A stretch of DNA of 64,000 nucleotides from Sulfurovum sp. (GTDB lineage Bacteria > Campylobacterota > Campylobacteria > Campylobacterales > Sulfurovaceae), in NCBI RefSeq assembly GCF_015493435.1, contig NZ_WGDD01000001.1, forward strand, positions 1-64,000, given 5' to 3'. The translations under genes and the position numbers were made by a program. Shown here in pieces: positions 38,016 through 45,888 of this stretch; position 1 is the stretch's first letter; each line of letters begins with the position of its first letter. The notes beneath the pieces were generated by a model. It was not told the origin of the DNA and searched no databases. It was given only the letters and a program-made list of their open reading frames with translations.

Positions 38016-39186
38016 GAGGCAACTCCTTTATCGTCTGGTTTTTCAAAGAGATCATAAAACTCTCTATCATTCGTCTGCCGATGGTCTCAAAATGTCGGTT
38101 TTTTGCCATGTAGCTTTCTATCTCAGTGATTGTTTGTTTTAGTGCATTTTCACACTCGCTATAGAAACGATCCGCCTCTTTTTGTGTAAGCAGGCAATGT
38201 TTCATACCAAACGCCACCAAAGCCTCCTTGCCAAACCATACTTTCTTGCCCTGCATCATAAGTGCAGGTTTGTCTTGATAGATATAGCTTGTGGTATTGA
38301 CCACATCGTAGGCAGGGCTAAGCCAGATGCGGCTAAAATCATCGTTGAAAAGCAATCCGAAGTTCTTCAAATGTGCATCTCCGTTTTTAAGCAGATAGTT
38401 CATTACAACGATTTTATAGTAAGCCCTCAAAGAGTCTTTTTTGTGTGTTGCGAACCGGTAAATGCTCTTGGCTACCTGTTCATAACTCCCATTATACTTC
38501 CGGTTTCGATTTTTATCTTGTAAAGAGAGTATTTCTTCAAAGCCCAGGGTTTGATCCCCCTGGAAGATGAAGTTTTCCACTATGAGAAACTTTTTGTTTT
38601 TAGACAGCTTAATATGGGGTATCTCTATCCCTGCCATCTCACACGCTTTGAGGCAAAAGTACTCGTTTTCAGCTAAACAGGGGTACTCCTCTCCCCATGT
38701 TTTGATGATATACTCTTTTATTCGAAGTGTCTCTTTCTCTTTCAAAAGTGCTACGGTTTTGGGTTGTACCCCGGAGATGGCATTTTTATTTAGAAATATC
38801 TCAAGCAGTTTTTTGAAGGTGTCGGCAGAATCATTCTCCACAATATTTTCTATGTTTAGAAAATCGAAGTCGAGCTTAGAAAAGTCACTTTTGAAAGTGA
38901 TCCTGCTTTGAATATTGGGTGCCAATCTTGAAAAGATGAGATAGTCATCTATATATCCATACTCCTTGGTAAGCAGATTTTTAAATATCTCATACAGATA
39001 CCCTTCAGGTAAAAAAGTCTCAAAAAAAGGTGGAAACCTGTACTCATAGGTATAGAACTTTTTAGTGTTGGGCAAAGAGAGAGCGATGGAGTTTTGTATC
39101 TCTATGTTTTGATACTCTATAAGATAGTTATGTTTATCCTGGATAAATTTTGCGATCTCTGTATCTTTTAGATAAATCTTTACCAT
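37993..39186 (-). CDS. HipA-like serine/threonine kinase toxin
   Basis: 397 aa. N-subdomain with FFETFLPEG (HipA hallmark FxNLLPEG), P-loop-like SGVQPK (about 140), catalytic NYLLKNGDAHLKNFGLL (HipA NxDxHxKN), and metal-binding PAYDVVNT (DFG equivalent). Family members phosphorylate aminoacyl-tRNA synthetases and cause growth arrest. Start ATG 39186 with AAGAGG five bases upstream, one codon later than the track. All catalytic motifs look intact. Confidence 0.86.
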   Translation of the reverse strand: MVKIYLKDTEIAKFIQDKHNYLIEYQNIEIQNSIALSLPNTKKFYTYEYRFPPFFETFLPEGYLYEIFKNLLTKEYGYIDDYLIFSRLAPNIQSRITFKSDFSKLDFDFLNIENIVENDSADTFKKLLEIFLNKNAISGVQPKTVALLKEKETLRIKEYIIKTWGEEYPCLAENEYFCLKACEMAGIEIPHIKLSKNKKFLIVENFIFQGDQTLGFEEILSLQDKNRNRKYNGSYEQVAKSIYRFATHKKDSLRAYYKIVVMNYLLKNGDAHLKNFGLLFNDDFSRIWLSPAYDVVNTTSYIYQDKPALMMQGKKVWFGKEALVAFGMKHCLLTQKEADRFYSECENALKQTITEIESYMAKNRHFETIGRRMIESFMISLKNQTIKELPLELTRTW

Positions 39187-39216
39187 CAATACCTCTTATG
39201 TATAAATTAGTTTACA

Positions 39217-39245
39217 ATAATAGCATTTATACACTATAGTGTCAA
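39217..39245 (-). promoter_or_regulatory. hipA promoter with embedded operator palindrome
   Basis: Minus strand: consensus -35 TTGACA (39245-39240), 17-bp spacer, -10 TATTAT (39222-39217). The perfect 12-bp palindrome ACACTATAGTGT (39231-39242) overlaps the -35 and spacer. TGTATAAAT occurs twice in direct and once in inverted orientation around it (about 39198-39258). This fits a repressor-binding region for the HipB-like protein. Confidence 0.72.
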
Positions 39246-39325
39246 TTGATTTATACATTAAATCCATAAATTCCCAATACTCTTAACCCTTATGCTATAA
39301 TATTACCGCTAAAAAGGATTACCAT

Positions 39326-39467
39326 ATGTATACAACAATACATAGAGATCAGGAAAAATATGATATTGCAATGAACGAATTTATGAAAACACTATGAAAA
39401 CACTATGAAAATAGATGAAGAGAAGCAAATTATTATTGATATGAAAAATACACAAAAAGAACTATAA
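39326..39467 (+). pseudogene. Small ORF interrupted by an 11-bp tandem repeat
   Basis: ATG 39326 with AAGGA seven bases upstream and a TATAAT-like box further up. It encodes MYTTIHRDQEKYDIAMNEF then hits a stop in the repeat ATGAAAACACT (39383-39393, 39394-39404, partial third at 39405). Removing the two full units (22 bp) restores an open frame through MKIDEEKQIIIDMKNTQKEL to TAA at 39467. Not recognised; may be a broken or repeat-switched small gene. Confidence 0.4.
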
Positions 39468-39473
39468 TACCCC

Positions 39474-40772
39474 ATGCCGAAGAACCAAACCCAGTTAAAC
39501 ATTAAAACCAATCTCTCCCCTGAACTGCGTTTCCTCATCGCCTGCTGCCAGGCAGACCCGTCCAAAGATCTGGCACTAAATGCCGATACCCCCGTCGTTA
39601 AAACGAAAGAGGGGTGCAACGCTCTGATCGGCTTGGCCCATCAGCACGGCATACTGCCGCTGGTCTACAAAACCCTGAAACGACTTAGTGAAGAGGAAAA
39701 AATGGAAAACCCCGTAGGTTTGGCCGTGCCAAACGTTTATGGCAAGTCCGAATCTGCCACGAACGAAACAAACCCATTCACCCCTTTACTCTCCGACCTG
39801 AAGCATTTTTACATGTCCATAGTCCAAAAAAATATGTTAATGACAAGTGAATTACTGAGAATCATGAAACTTTTCGAAGAGAATGGCATTGAGGCATTAG
39901 CCTTCAAAGGCCCTGCTCTGGCACAGGTGGCGTATGGTGACATTACGCTGCGGCAGTATGGAGATCTCGATATTCTGATACACAGAAAAGATTTTAGAAA
40001 TATCGCATCCCTTATGCAGGAGAAAGGCTACACTCCCCATTACCCCATAGAGACGTTTAGCGGCGATAAAGTGATGTTTGAAATGAATAACGACTGTCCT
40101 TTTTATGACAGGAGCCGTGGGCTTGCGACAGAGATACACTGGGACTTTTTTCGAAAACTTGCATTGCCTACCAAAGGGTTTTCTCCCTGGGAGAATACGG
40201 AAACCGTAATAATAAACGGCAAGGCGGTGCAGACACTTTCACAGGAAGCCCATCTTCTCTACCATGCACTGCATGGAGCGAAACATGTATGGGAGCGGCT
40301 GGTGTGGATCGTGGATATAGACAGGTTTATACGTGCCGTACCGGATATTGATTGGGTTAAAACCATAAAAATGGCAAAAGGTATGGGTGCGGAAAAAATG
40401 TTTTTCTCGGGCATTGCACTTGCACAAAGGTATTTTCATACGCCTCTGCCTGACGATATCCGTCTTCGATGCCAGGCATTGGAACTTGAGCCTTTTATAA
40501 CCTATGTCGAATCGGAACTTGGCAGTGACAGCCCTGCTGCCGAAGACAGTTTGACAAAACTTTCCAAAGTCATTGGATTAAGGGACAATCCGTACTATAA
40601 AACCATGACGCTTTTGGCGTTTCTGTTCCGTCCTGGCATCAATGAACGGCGCATGGTCATCCTTCCGGACAGCCTTTTCTGGCTCTATTGGCTCCTTCGC
40701 CCTGCGGGAATGGTATACCGATTCATTTTTTGCCGTAGTATGAAACTTTGCAAAACAGATGCGGAAGCCTGA
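39474..40772 (+). CDS. Nucleotidyltransferase family protein (NTP_transf_5-like)
   Basis: 432 aa. The nucleotidyltransferase core is visible at FKGPALAQVAYGDITLRQYGDLDILI (about 140-165) with DLD metal ligands; later EIHWDFF and HALHGAKHVWERLVWIVDI match the family. Members occur in exopolysaccharide clusters; substrate unknown. The C-terminal coding end plus downstream 18 bp is duplicated at 41439-41486. Confidence 0.8.
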   Translation: MPKNQTQLNIKTNLSPELRFLIACCQADPSKDLALNADTPVVKTKEGCNALIGLAHQHGILPLVYKTLKRLSEEEKMENPVGLAVPNVYGKSESATNETNPFTPLLSDLKHFYMSIVQKNMLMTSELLRIMKLFEENGIEALAFKGPALAQVAYGDITLRQYGDLDILIHRKDFRNIASLMQEKGYTPHYPIETFSGDKVMFEMNNDCPFYDRSRGLATEIHWDFFRKLALPTKGFSPWENTETVIINGKAVQTLSQEAHLLYHALHGAKHVWERLVWIVDIDRFIRAVPDIDWVKTIKMAKGMGAEKMFFSGIALAQRYFHTPLPDDIRLRCQALELEPFITYVESELGSDSPAAEDSLTKLSKVIGLRDNPYYKTMTLLAFLFRPGINERRMVILPDSLFWLYWLLRPAGMVYRFIFCRSMKLCKTDAEA

Positions 40773-40790
40773 GTCAGACCTTCATATAAT
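40743..40790 (+). repeat. Direct repeat, left copy (flanks ParE/RelE module)
   Basis: 48 bp covering the last codons and stop of the nucleotidyltransferase gene plus CTTCATATAAT. Six mismatches to the copy at 41439-41486. Confidence 0.8.
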
Positions 40791-40833
40791 CACAGGAGCA
40801 CACAGGAGTGCTCCCCTGCAAGGGGTTTTAATA

Positions 40834-41118
40834 TCAATAATTTTTCTGTCTAAAAATTGTCAAAATATATACATGATCCTCAATAACTTTGTAGACGACC
40901 GTATACCCTTTATAGATCAAATCATAAGTATCTGCTTCATCCGTATAATAACTTTTCCGACATCTAAAAGGTAAGTTGTCCAATGTTCTTATTGTTGTTT
41001 TTAGTTCCTCTAAAAATGTTTCTGCTTTGACTGCAGTATCATTCTTCGCAATAAACCAGAAAATCGATTCCAGATCTTGCAGTGCTTCTGGTTCAACAAT
41101 AATAGTATACTGTTTCAA
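40834..41118 (-). CDS. ParE/RelE-superfamily toxin
   Basis: 94 aa. EPEALQDLESIFWFIAKND and IYKGYTVVYKVIEDHVYILTIFRQKNY follow the ParE/RelE plasmid-stabilisation fold. Overlaps the antitoxin gene by 4 bp (ATGA). Whether it cuts mRNA or poisons gyrase cannot be decided. Confidence 0.82.
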   Translation of the reverse strand: MKQYTIIVEPEALQDLESIFWFIAKNDTAVKAETFLEELKTTIRTLDNLPFRCRKSYYTDEADTYDLIYKGYTVVYKVIEDHVYILTIFRQKNY

Positions 41119-41339
41119 TATCCCAAAACTTTATTGAAAGCTTCATCCAGTGACACTCCTTCACCTTTAGCCATATGATCAATAGCATATTGCACTTTTC
41201 TTGCAGCCTCTTTTTTCGATATCGGGGGATAGTCATACCCGTTATCTTCTACCCTGATTTTATCTTGAGGAAGCAGCTCAAGCATGGTCATTACTTTATC
41301 AAAAATACTGTCATCAATTTTCAATTGAATGGTATGCAT
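41115..41339 (-). CDS. Antitoxin of ParE/RelE-type module
   Basis: 74 aa; N-terminal beta strand plus helix (HTIQLKIDDSIFDKVMTMLELLPQDKI) and a C-terminal EAARKVQYAIDHMAKGEGVSLDEAFNKVLGY typical of small antitoxins paired with RelE/ParE toxins. Precedes and overlaps the toxin gene. Confidence 0.75.
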   Translation of the reverse strand: MHTIQLKIDDSIFDKVMTMLELLPQDKIRVEDNGYDYPPISKKEAARKVQYAIDHMAKGEGVSLDEAFNKVLGY

Positions 41340-41438
41340 ATATTCTCCTCATTATTTCATTGGGTTTATTATAACATAATCAAAATTTCTATATTTTGAG
41401 GGGATCTATAATAATAGTTGAAAAATGAGATATGATAA

Positions 41439-41486
41439 AAACTTTGTCACACAGATGCGGAAGCCTGAGTTACATCTTCATATAAT
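41439..41486 (+). repeat. Direct repeat, right copy (flanks ParE/RelE module)
   Basis: Second copy of the 48-bp end of the nucleotidyltransferase gene (still reads K-L-C-H-T-D-A-E-A-stop), lying on the far side of the toxin-antitoxin pair. Confidence 0.8.
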
Positions 41487-41938
41487 ATTTCATTTTTAAA
41501 ACGGCACTGTCCTGCTTTACATCATAGCGCTTTTGCATATAGGGGCGGTTATGGGGTGTCTGGGCATGCAAAATCTTAAATTGTCCATTCATCACAGTGA
41601 CAAGTGTTCCCTTGGCACGTGTAAAGAAATCGGCATGATCGAGGCGTTTGATGCGCGCATCCCATCCCACCAGCTTCAGCCGTTCTGTACGGGCAATGTA
41701 AAAATTTGGAATCTTGTCATATACCGGCAGACCCGAGAGCAGTGTTCCCGGCGGGATAAGGGATGCTTTGTCGGTAGGATGCAGTATTGACCAGCGGCGT
41801 ATGTTTGAAAGGCAGTCTATCCCGCTCTTTTCTCTTTACCCATTTCAACTCCAGCGCGACCAAGCCTTCATACAAGGGTTTTCCAAGCCATTGAAGTTTG
41901 CCGTGCTTTAGGTGGCGGGAGAGAGTTTGTCCAAGCAT
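41470..41938 (-). pseudogene. Frameshifted gene of unknown function in the polysaccharide locus
   Basis: Starts MLGQTLSRHLKHGKLQWLGKP at 41938 and runs in one frame to about residue 35-40 (ALELKWVKRKE), then the sensible reading continues in another frame: EKSGIDCLSNIRRWSILHP, SLIPPGTLLSGLPVYDKIPNFYIARTERLKLVGWDARIK, ending MKYYMKM at 41470. One small indel near 41830 would restore a protein of about 155 aa. The ORF track shows only the two halves. Family not recognised. A 22-codon fragment of the same start sits right after wecB. Confidence 0.6.
41895..41938 (-). repeat. Direct repeat, downstream copy (flanks MazF-type module)
   Basis: 44 bp at the start of the frameshifted gene (SLSRxLKHGKL codons). 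Matches 42729-42772, especially the first 31 plus-strand bases. Confidence 0.8.
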
Positions 41939-42004
41939 TATGCAATAGCTTTCAAAGTTTTATTTTGTTTTTTCTTTATAGCATTGAATATCAACAATGC
42001 CTCC

Positions 42005-42325
42005 TCAACATTCAAGTTGCGCACACAGTGCTTCCCGGATGGCTGCAAACACACTACTCTTAAGCTTTGCAATACATCGAGTATGATTGATAAGTCCACT
42101 GTCTATAGCTGTTAGTTTTGGAATAATCAAAACCGATTTTTTCTTTAAACTCCCCTCTTTTATATCGCTACTGTCAATAACAATGCCTTTACCTGAAAGA
42201 TTTGTTGTCAGCGGCAAGACAAGAAGATCGTTTTTGTCAATTTTTTTAAACACCAAAACGGGACGTGCCTTAAACTGTCTGAAATGAGAGTAAGGCATAT
42301 CGATAACATAGATTCCCCCTACCAT
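42005..42325 (-). CDS. MazF/PemK-family endoribonuclease toxin
   Basis: 106 aa. GGIYVIDMPYSHFRQFKARPVLVFKK, LVLPLTTNLS and LIIPKLTAIDSGLI follow the PemK/MazF fold (conserved R in KARP, central T). Overlaps the antitoxin gene by 7 bp. Confidence 0.82.
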   Translation of the reverse strand: MVGGIYVIDMPYSHFRQFKARPVLVFKKIDKNDLLVLPLTTNLSGKGIVIDSSDIKEGSLKKKSVLIIPKLTAIDSGLINHTRCIAKLKSSVFAAIREALCAQLEC

Positions 42326-42630
42326 TTGCTGTAATCTTCCTCATCATAATCATGTTTGCTCAACCCTATGGCGATCTTGCCAAAGTTATCCAGTTCGACA
42401 TCTTTCCAGTAAGCCCAGGGGATATCGTTGTCTTTTTCCGTATTTGTTTCGTTTTGTTTCAAATGCGATGAGCGTGGCAGTTTGATCTCAAAAGGCATAC
42501 CACCTTCAAGACGGACTTTGTTTAAAAAAATATTGATCGCATCGGAAAGGGTTAGATCATACTCTTTAAATATCTCCTTTGCCTTCTCCCATGCTTCAGG
42601 GTCAACTTTTATGGAGGTTTGTTTTCTCAT
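42319..42630 (-). CDS. RelB/DinJ-type ribbon-helix-helix antitoxin
   Basis: 103 aa. MRKQTSIKVDPEAWEKAKEIFKEYDLTLSDAINIFLNKVRLEGGMPFEIKLP is the RelB/DinJ N-terminal RHH domain; the C-terminus is acidic (KHDYDEEDYSKW) and probably wraps the toxin. Pairs with a MazF-type rather than RelE-type toxin. Confidence 0.82.
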   Translation of the reverse strand: MRKQTSIKVDPEAWEKAKEIFKEYDLTLSDAINIFLNKVRLEGGMPFEIKLPRSSHLKQNETNTEKDNDIPWAYWKDVELDNFGKIAIGLSKHDYDEEDYSKW

Positions 42631-42703
42631 TCAATGACTCCTTTTTGGTTTATTATACTTCAATAGAATTATAATGTCAATCTACTTTCTGTAATCTTTA
42701 ACA

Positions 42704-42772
42704 TCATTTCCGCCAAAATATTTCTGCCAGTTTGCCGTGCTTCAGGTAGCGGGAGAGGGACTTTCCTATCAT
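42704..42772 (-). pseudogene. Truncated duplicate of the frameshifted gene's 5' end
   Basis: Reads MIGKSLSRYLKHGKLAEIFWRK-stop (22 aa). Its ATG overlaps the wecB stop (ATGA), which is the usual coupling in this locus, so this was the original gene start before the MazF-type module was inserted. Confidence 0.7.
42729..42772 (-). repeat. Direct repeat, upstream copy (flanks MazF-type module)
   Basis: 44-bp partner of 41895-41938; the two copies bracket the antitoxin-toxin pair at 42005-42630. Confidence 0.8.
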
Positions 42773-43923
42773 TGCGGTGTATGTTCCAAAATGGCTTCAA
42801 GGCAGCGCTCTGCCGCTTTGCCGTCCCAAAGTTCCGGACGCTGCGGTTTGCGTTTAGTCTCTGAGACTTTTTGGTAGGCTTCACGTATGGCAGCGACATT
42901 GTTCCCCACCAGGGTGGATGCGCCGCCATGCTCTTTGAGGGTAATGGGGCGTTCGGTGTTCCAGCGCAGTGTCAGACAAGGGGTACCGAGCACGCAGCAC
43001 TCTTCCTGTAATCCGCCGCTGTCGGTAAGCATACTGTTCGCGGACATATTGAGCTTGAGCATCTCATGGTAGTTGACTGGATGAAGCAGTATAATCATCG
43101 GGGACGTGCTTACCTTCTCCCACAATCCAAAGGTCTCAAGCTGTTTTCTCGCCCGGGGATGGATTGGCCAGAGCAGCAGCTCTTTTTCACATACCTCATC
43201 CAGCAAAAAATCGACAATCGGTTCCAGTACCTCTTTTTTATCGACATTGGAAGGTCTGTGCATGGTCAATACAGAATACTCCCCTATCTCATCGGGTACC
43301 TCACGCAGAGGATCAAGCAGGTTTTCTTTTACTATATTTTCAACCTGCATCGCTTCAGCTTTCTCTCTGTTGGCTTCGAGCGTATCGATCATTACATTAC
43401 CCACAAAACAGATTTTTCCCTCTGCTACACCTTCATTGCGAAGGTTCTCTGTTGAAAGCAGATCAGGCGTAAGCAGCAGGTCAGAGAGGCGGTCTGTCAC
43501 CAGACGGTTGATCTCTTCGGGCATATCCATATCGCCCGAGCGCAACCCCGCTTCGATGTGGCAGACTTTGATGTGCTCTTTTTTGGCGGTTACGGAACAG
43601 GCGAGTGTGGCATTGACATCACCCACGACCACTACCCAGTCCGGCTTTTCCTCTTTGATGATCTTTTCAAAAGCAATCATCGTATGCCCTACCTGCTCGG
43701 CATGGGTACCCGAACCTATGTCCATATGCCTGTCTGCATCAGGGATGCCAAGTGATTCAAAAAAGACTTTTGACATACGGTCATCATAATGCTGCCCGGT
43801 ATGTACCAGCAAATGTTCTATTTTTTCAGATGCAAGATCGTGATTATACGCTTCTATCGCATGCACAAAGGGTGCAATTTTCATAAAATTGGGCCTTGCC
43901 CCGACTACAGAGATGATTTTCAT
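42769..43923 (-). CDS. wecB: UDP-N-acetylglucosamine 2-epimerase (non-hydrolysing)
   Basis: 384 aa, GT-B fold. GARPNFMKIAPFVHAI, HTGQHYDDRMSKVFFESLG, HIEAGLRSGDMDMPEEINR and TDSGGLQEE are all present. Interconverts UDP-GlcNAc and UDP-ManNAc for surface polysaccharide. This is distinct from the NeuC-type enzyme at 60.2 kb. Confidence 0.93.
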   Translation of the reverse strand: MKIISVVGARPNFMKIAPFVHAIEAYNHDLASEKIEHLLVHTGQHYDDRMSKVFFESLGIPDADRHMDIGSGTHAEQVGHTMIAFEKIIKEEKPDWVVVVGDVNATLACSVTAKKEHIKVCHIEAGLRSGDMDMPEEINRLVTDRLSDLLLTPDLLSTENLRNEGVAEGKICFVGNVMIDTLEANREKAEAMQVENIVKENLLDPLREVPDEIGEYSVLTMHRPSNVDKKEVLEPIVDFLLDEVCEKELLLWPIHPRARKQLETFGLWEKVSTSPMIILLHPVNYHEMLKLNMSANSMLTDSGGLQEECCVLGTPCLTLRWNTERPITLKEHGGASTLVGNNVAAIREAYQKVSETKRKPQRPELWDGKAAERCLEAILEHTPQ

Positions 43924-43938
43924 ACTGTTTTATACCTT

Positions 43939-44340
43939 TTATTTGAAATATTTTTTCACAAATGTACTACTTGTCAATGTTTCTATGCCTTCCGCATAGA
44001 AGTTCTGATCATTGGTCACAATGACATCACACACCATTTTTTGAGCACTCACATACTGTAAACTGTCTTCTAAGTCATCATTTTTCAAAGATAATGCGTC
44101 ATGAAACATTTTGTTGTTCCCACCAACAACTTCAAACACACTGTTGACCAGTCTCAAAAAAGCTTTGACATCTTTTACCTGTTTATTTGCAACATAGTCA
44201 ATATTTAACAGTGTGATATCCAACACCACTCCAAAGTAGTATTTTTTCTCTATAGCATTAAATATCAACAATGCATTCTCAAAATTCTCTCTTTTTAAAA
44301 TGAGATCGAGAAAAATATTTGTATCGACAAAAACCTTCAT
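43939..44340 (-). CDS. PIN-domain ribonuclease toxin
   Basis: 133 aa. MKVFVDTNIFLDLIL supplies the first acidic residue, DLEDSLQY the middle acidic cluster, and DVIVTNDQNFY the last, as in VapC/PIN toxins. Overlaps the Phd-type antitoxin by 4 bp. Confidence 0.84.
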   Translation of the reverse strand: MKVFVDTNIFLDLILKRENFENALLIFNAIEKKYYFGVVLDITLLNIDYVANKQVKDVKAFLRLVNSVFEVVGGNNKMFHDALSLKNDDLEDSLQYVSAQKMVCDVIVTNDQNFYAEGIETLTSSTFVKKYFK

Positions 44341-44585
44341 TTGACAATCTTGTTATACTTTATGTCATCTGTCTTAAATGTGTTATCCAGTATACCTACA
44401 AACTGGTTGAATGATCCTTCTTCAAGACTCTTCTCTGTACTGGCTTGTCTCATCAGCTTTTCATACTCTTCGTAAGGCATGATCACAGCCTTTTTTTTAC
44501 GTGCCTTTTTATCGACTATTAAAACTGTCTGGGACAAGAGCTTTGTGAACTGTGCCTGTGCCTGCGAAATACCCAGTTCCAACAT
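44337..44585 (-). CDS. Phd/YefM-type antitoxin
   Basis: 82 aa. ELGISQAQAQFTKLLSQTVLIVDKKARKKKAVIMPYEEYEKLM is a Phd/YefM N-domain; the rest binds toxin. AAAGGGG lies six bases before the ATG, and an AT-rich, palindrome-rich stretch upstream (44597-44640) may be its operator. Confidence 0.8.
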   Translation of the reverse strand: MLELGISQAQAQFTKLLSQTVLIVDKKARKKKAVIMPYEEYEKLMRQASTEKSLEEGSFNQFVGILDNTFKTDDIKYNKIVK

Positions 44586-44649
44586 AATGAACCCCTTTCA
44601 ATATATATGTACATACTACGATATATATATTTATATATCTCTTAAATTT

Positions 44650-45876
44650 TTAACTAATGTTAGAATATGAACAACTGTCAGCCAAGATACCCAACATCTT
44701 TTCAGCCAAGACTTTTCTGTCAAAATCCTGTACCAGTTTGTCACATCCTGATTGGCAGGTTTCATACAACGCTTTATCATTTTTAAGTCGTCCAAGTTTT
44801 TCAAGGAAATCTGTTTCATCTTCCGGTTTGAAGCAAAGTCCGGCACCATATTTTTCTATGATCTCCTGTGCCTGCCCTTCAACACCAAGCAGTGTGGGTT
44901 TTCGCATGGCGGAGGCTTCAAATATCTTGGAGGGGATGACGGTTTTGAAAGTGTCGGACTTTTTGAGCGGGGCGAGTGACACATCGATAATGGAGAGGTA
45001 GTCTGGCACCTGTTTTTTGGAAACGGGGTCAAGAAACGTTACATTTTTCAATGCCAGTTTCTCTGCCATCTCCACAATGGTTTGTTTCATCGCCCCACCG
45101 CCGACAAACAGGAAATGGATGTCAGGGTCATCCACTTTTTTCAAAGCGGTGACAATGAAGTCCAGACTGTGTGCCATGCCATGTGTTCCAATGTAGCCGA
45201 CAACAAACTTCCCTTCCAGTCCAAGTGATTTCAGGAGTGCCTTGTCTTTCTTTCTTGCAACATATAGCTCAAGATTTGCCCCATTGGTGACGACATCGAT
45301 CTTCTCTGCGTCGATGCCGCGGCCAATAAGGTTTTGTTTGAATGCTTCCGTCACGGCCACTACTCTGTCGGCATCCCTGTAGAGCCATAGCTCCACCTTT
45401 TCCAGCCAGTCAAGCACCCTGCTCTGCTTCATAGCCCCAACGGTACGAATGGACTCCGGCCAGAGGTCCCGCAACTCGAAGATCCACGGTTTCCTTCGGA
45501 TCTTCGAGATACCGACTGCTGCCCAGGTGGTAAAAAACTGCGGAGAAGTCGCCACGACGACATCAGCCTTTTGAAACAGCCCGACCCAAAATGCAGAAAA
45601 GGCAAAGCTCACATAGTCAAGTACCCGTTTTGCAAAGCCTTCGTTTGCAGTGATATAACTCCAGACCCGTATGACTTCAATGCCGTCAATATTTTCTTTC
45701 TGATACAGCCTGTTTTTATATCCCTCATAAACCTTTCCCTGCGGGAAATTGGGTGCACAAGTAATGATGGTTACTTCGGCTCCCTTTTTCACCCACTCTT
45801 TGCAGTGTTCATAGGTACGGGTTGCCGGAGCGTTGGTTTCGGGCGGGAAGTTGTCGGTGAGGAAGAGTATTTTCAT
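44650..45876 (-). CDS. Glycosyltransferase family 4 (WbuB-like), intact copy
   Basis: 408 aa, GT-B fold. N-terminal MKILFLTDNFPPETNAPATRTYEHC, catalytic C-domain VGYIGTHGMAHSLDF, and FEASAMRKPTLLGVEGQAQEIIEKYGAG with the EX7E-like motif. Adds a sugar to the surface glycan. Its 5' region (first ~49 codons) is found again, in pieces, at 47186-47344, 48150-48224 and 48805-48828. Confidence 0.88.
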   Translation of the reverse strand: MKILFLTDNFPPETNAPATRTYEHCKEWVKKGAEVTIITCAPNFPQGKVYEGYKNRLYQKENIDGIEVIRVWSYITANEGFAKRVLDYVSFAFSAFWVGLFQKADVVVATSPQFFTTWAAVGISKIRRKPWIFELRDLWPESIRTVGAMKQSRVLDWLEKVELWLYRDADRVVAVTEAFKQNLIGRGIDAEKIDVVTNGANLELYVARKKDKALLKSLGLEGKFVVGYIGTHGMAHSLDFIVTALKKVDDPDIHFLFVGGGAMKQTIVEMAEKLALKNVTFLDPVSKKQVPDYLSIIDVSLAPLKKSDTFKTVIPSKIFEASAMRKPTLLGVEGQAQEIIEKYGAGLCFKPEDETDFLEKLGRLKNDKALYETCQSGCDKLVQDFDRKVLAEKMLGILADSCSYSNIS

Positions 45877-45888
45877 TTTCCCTTTTCC

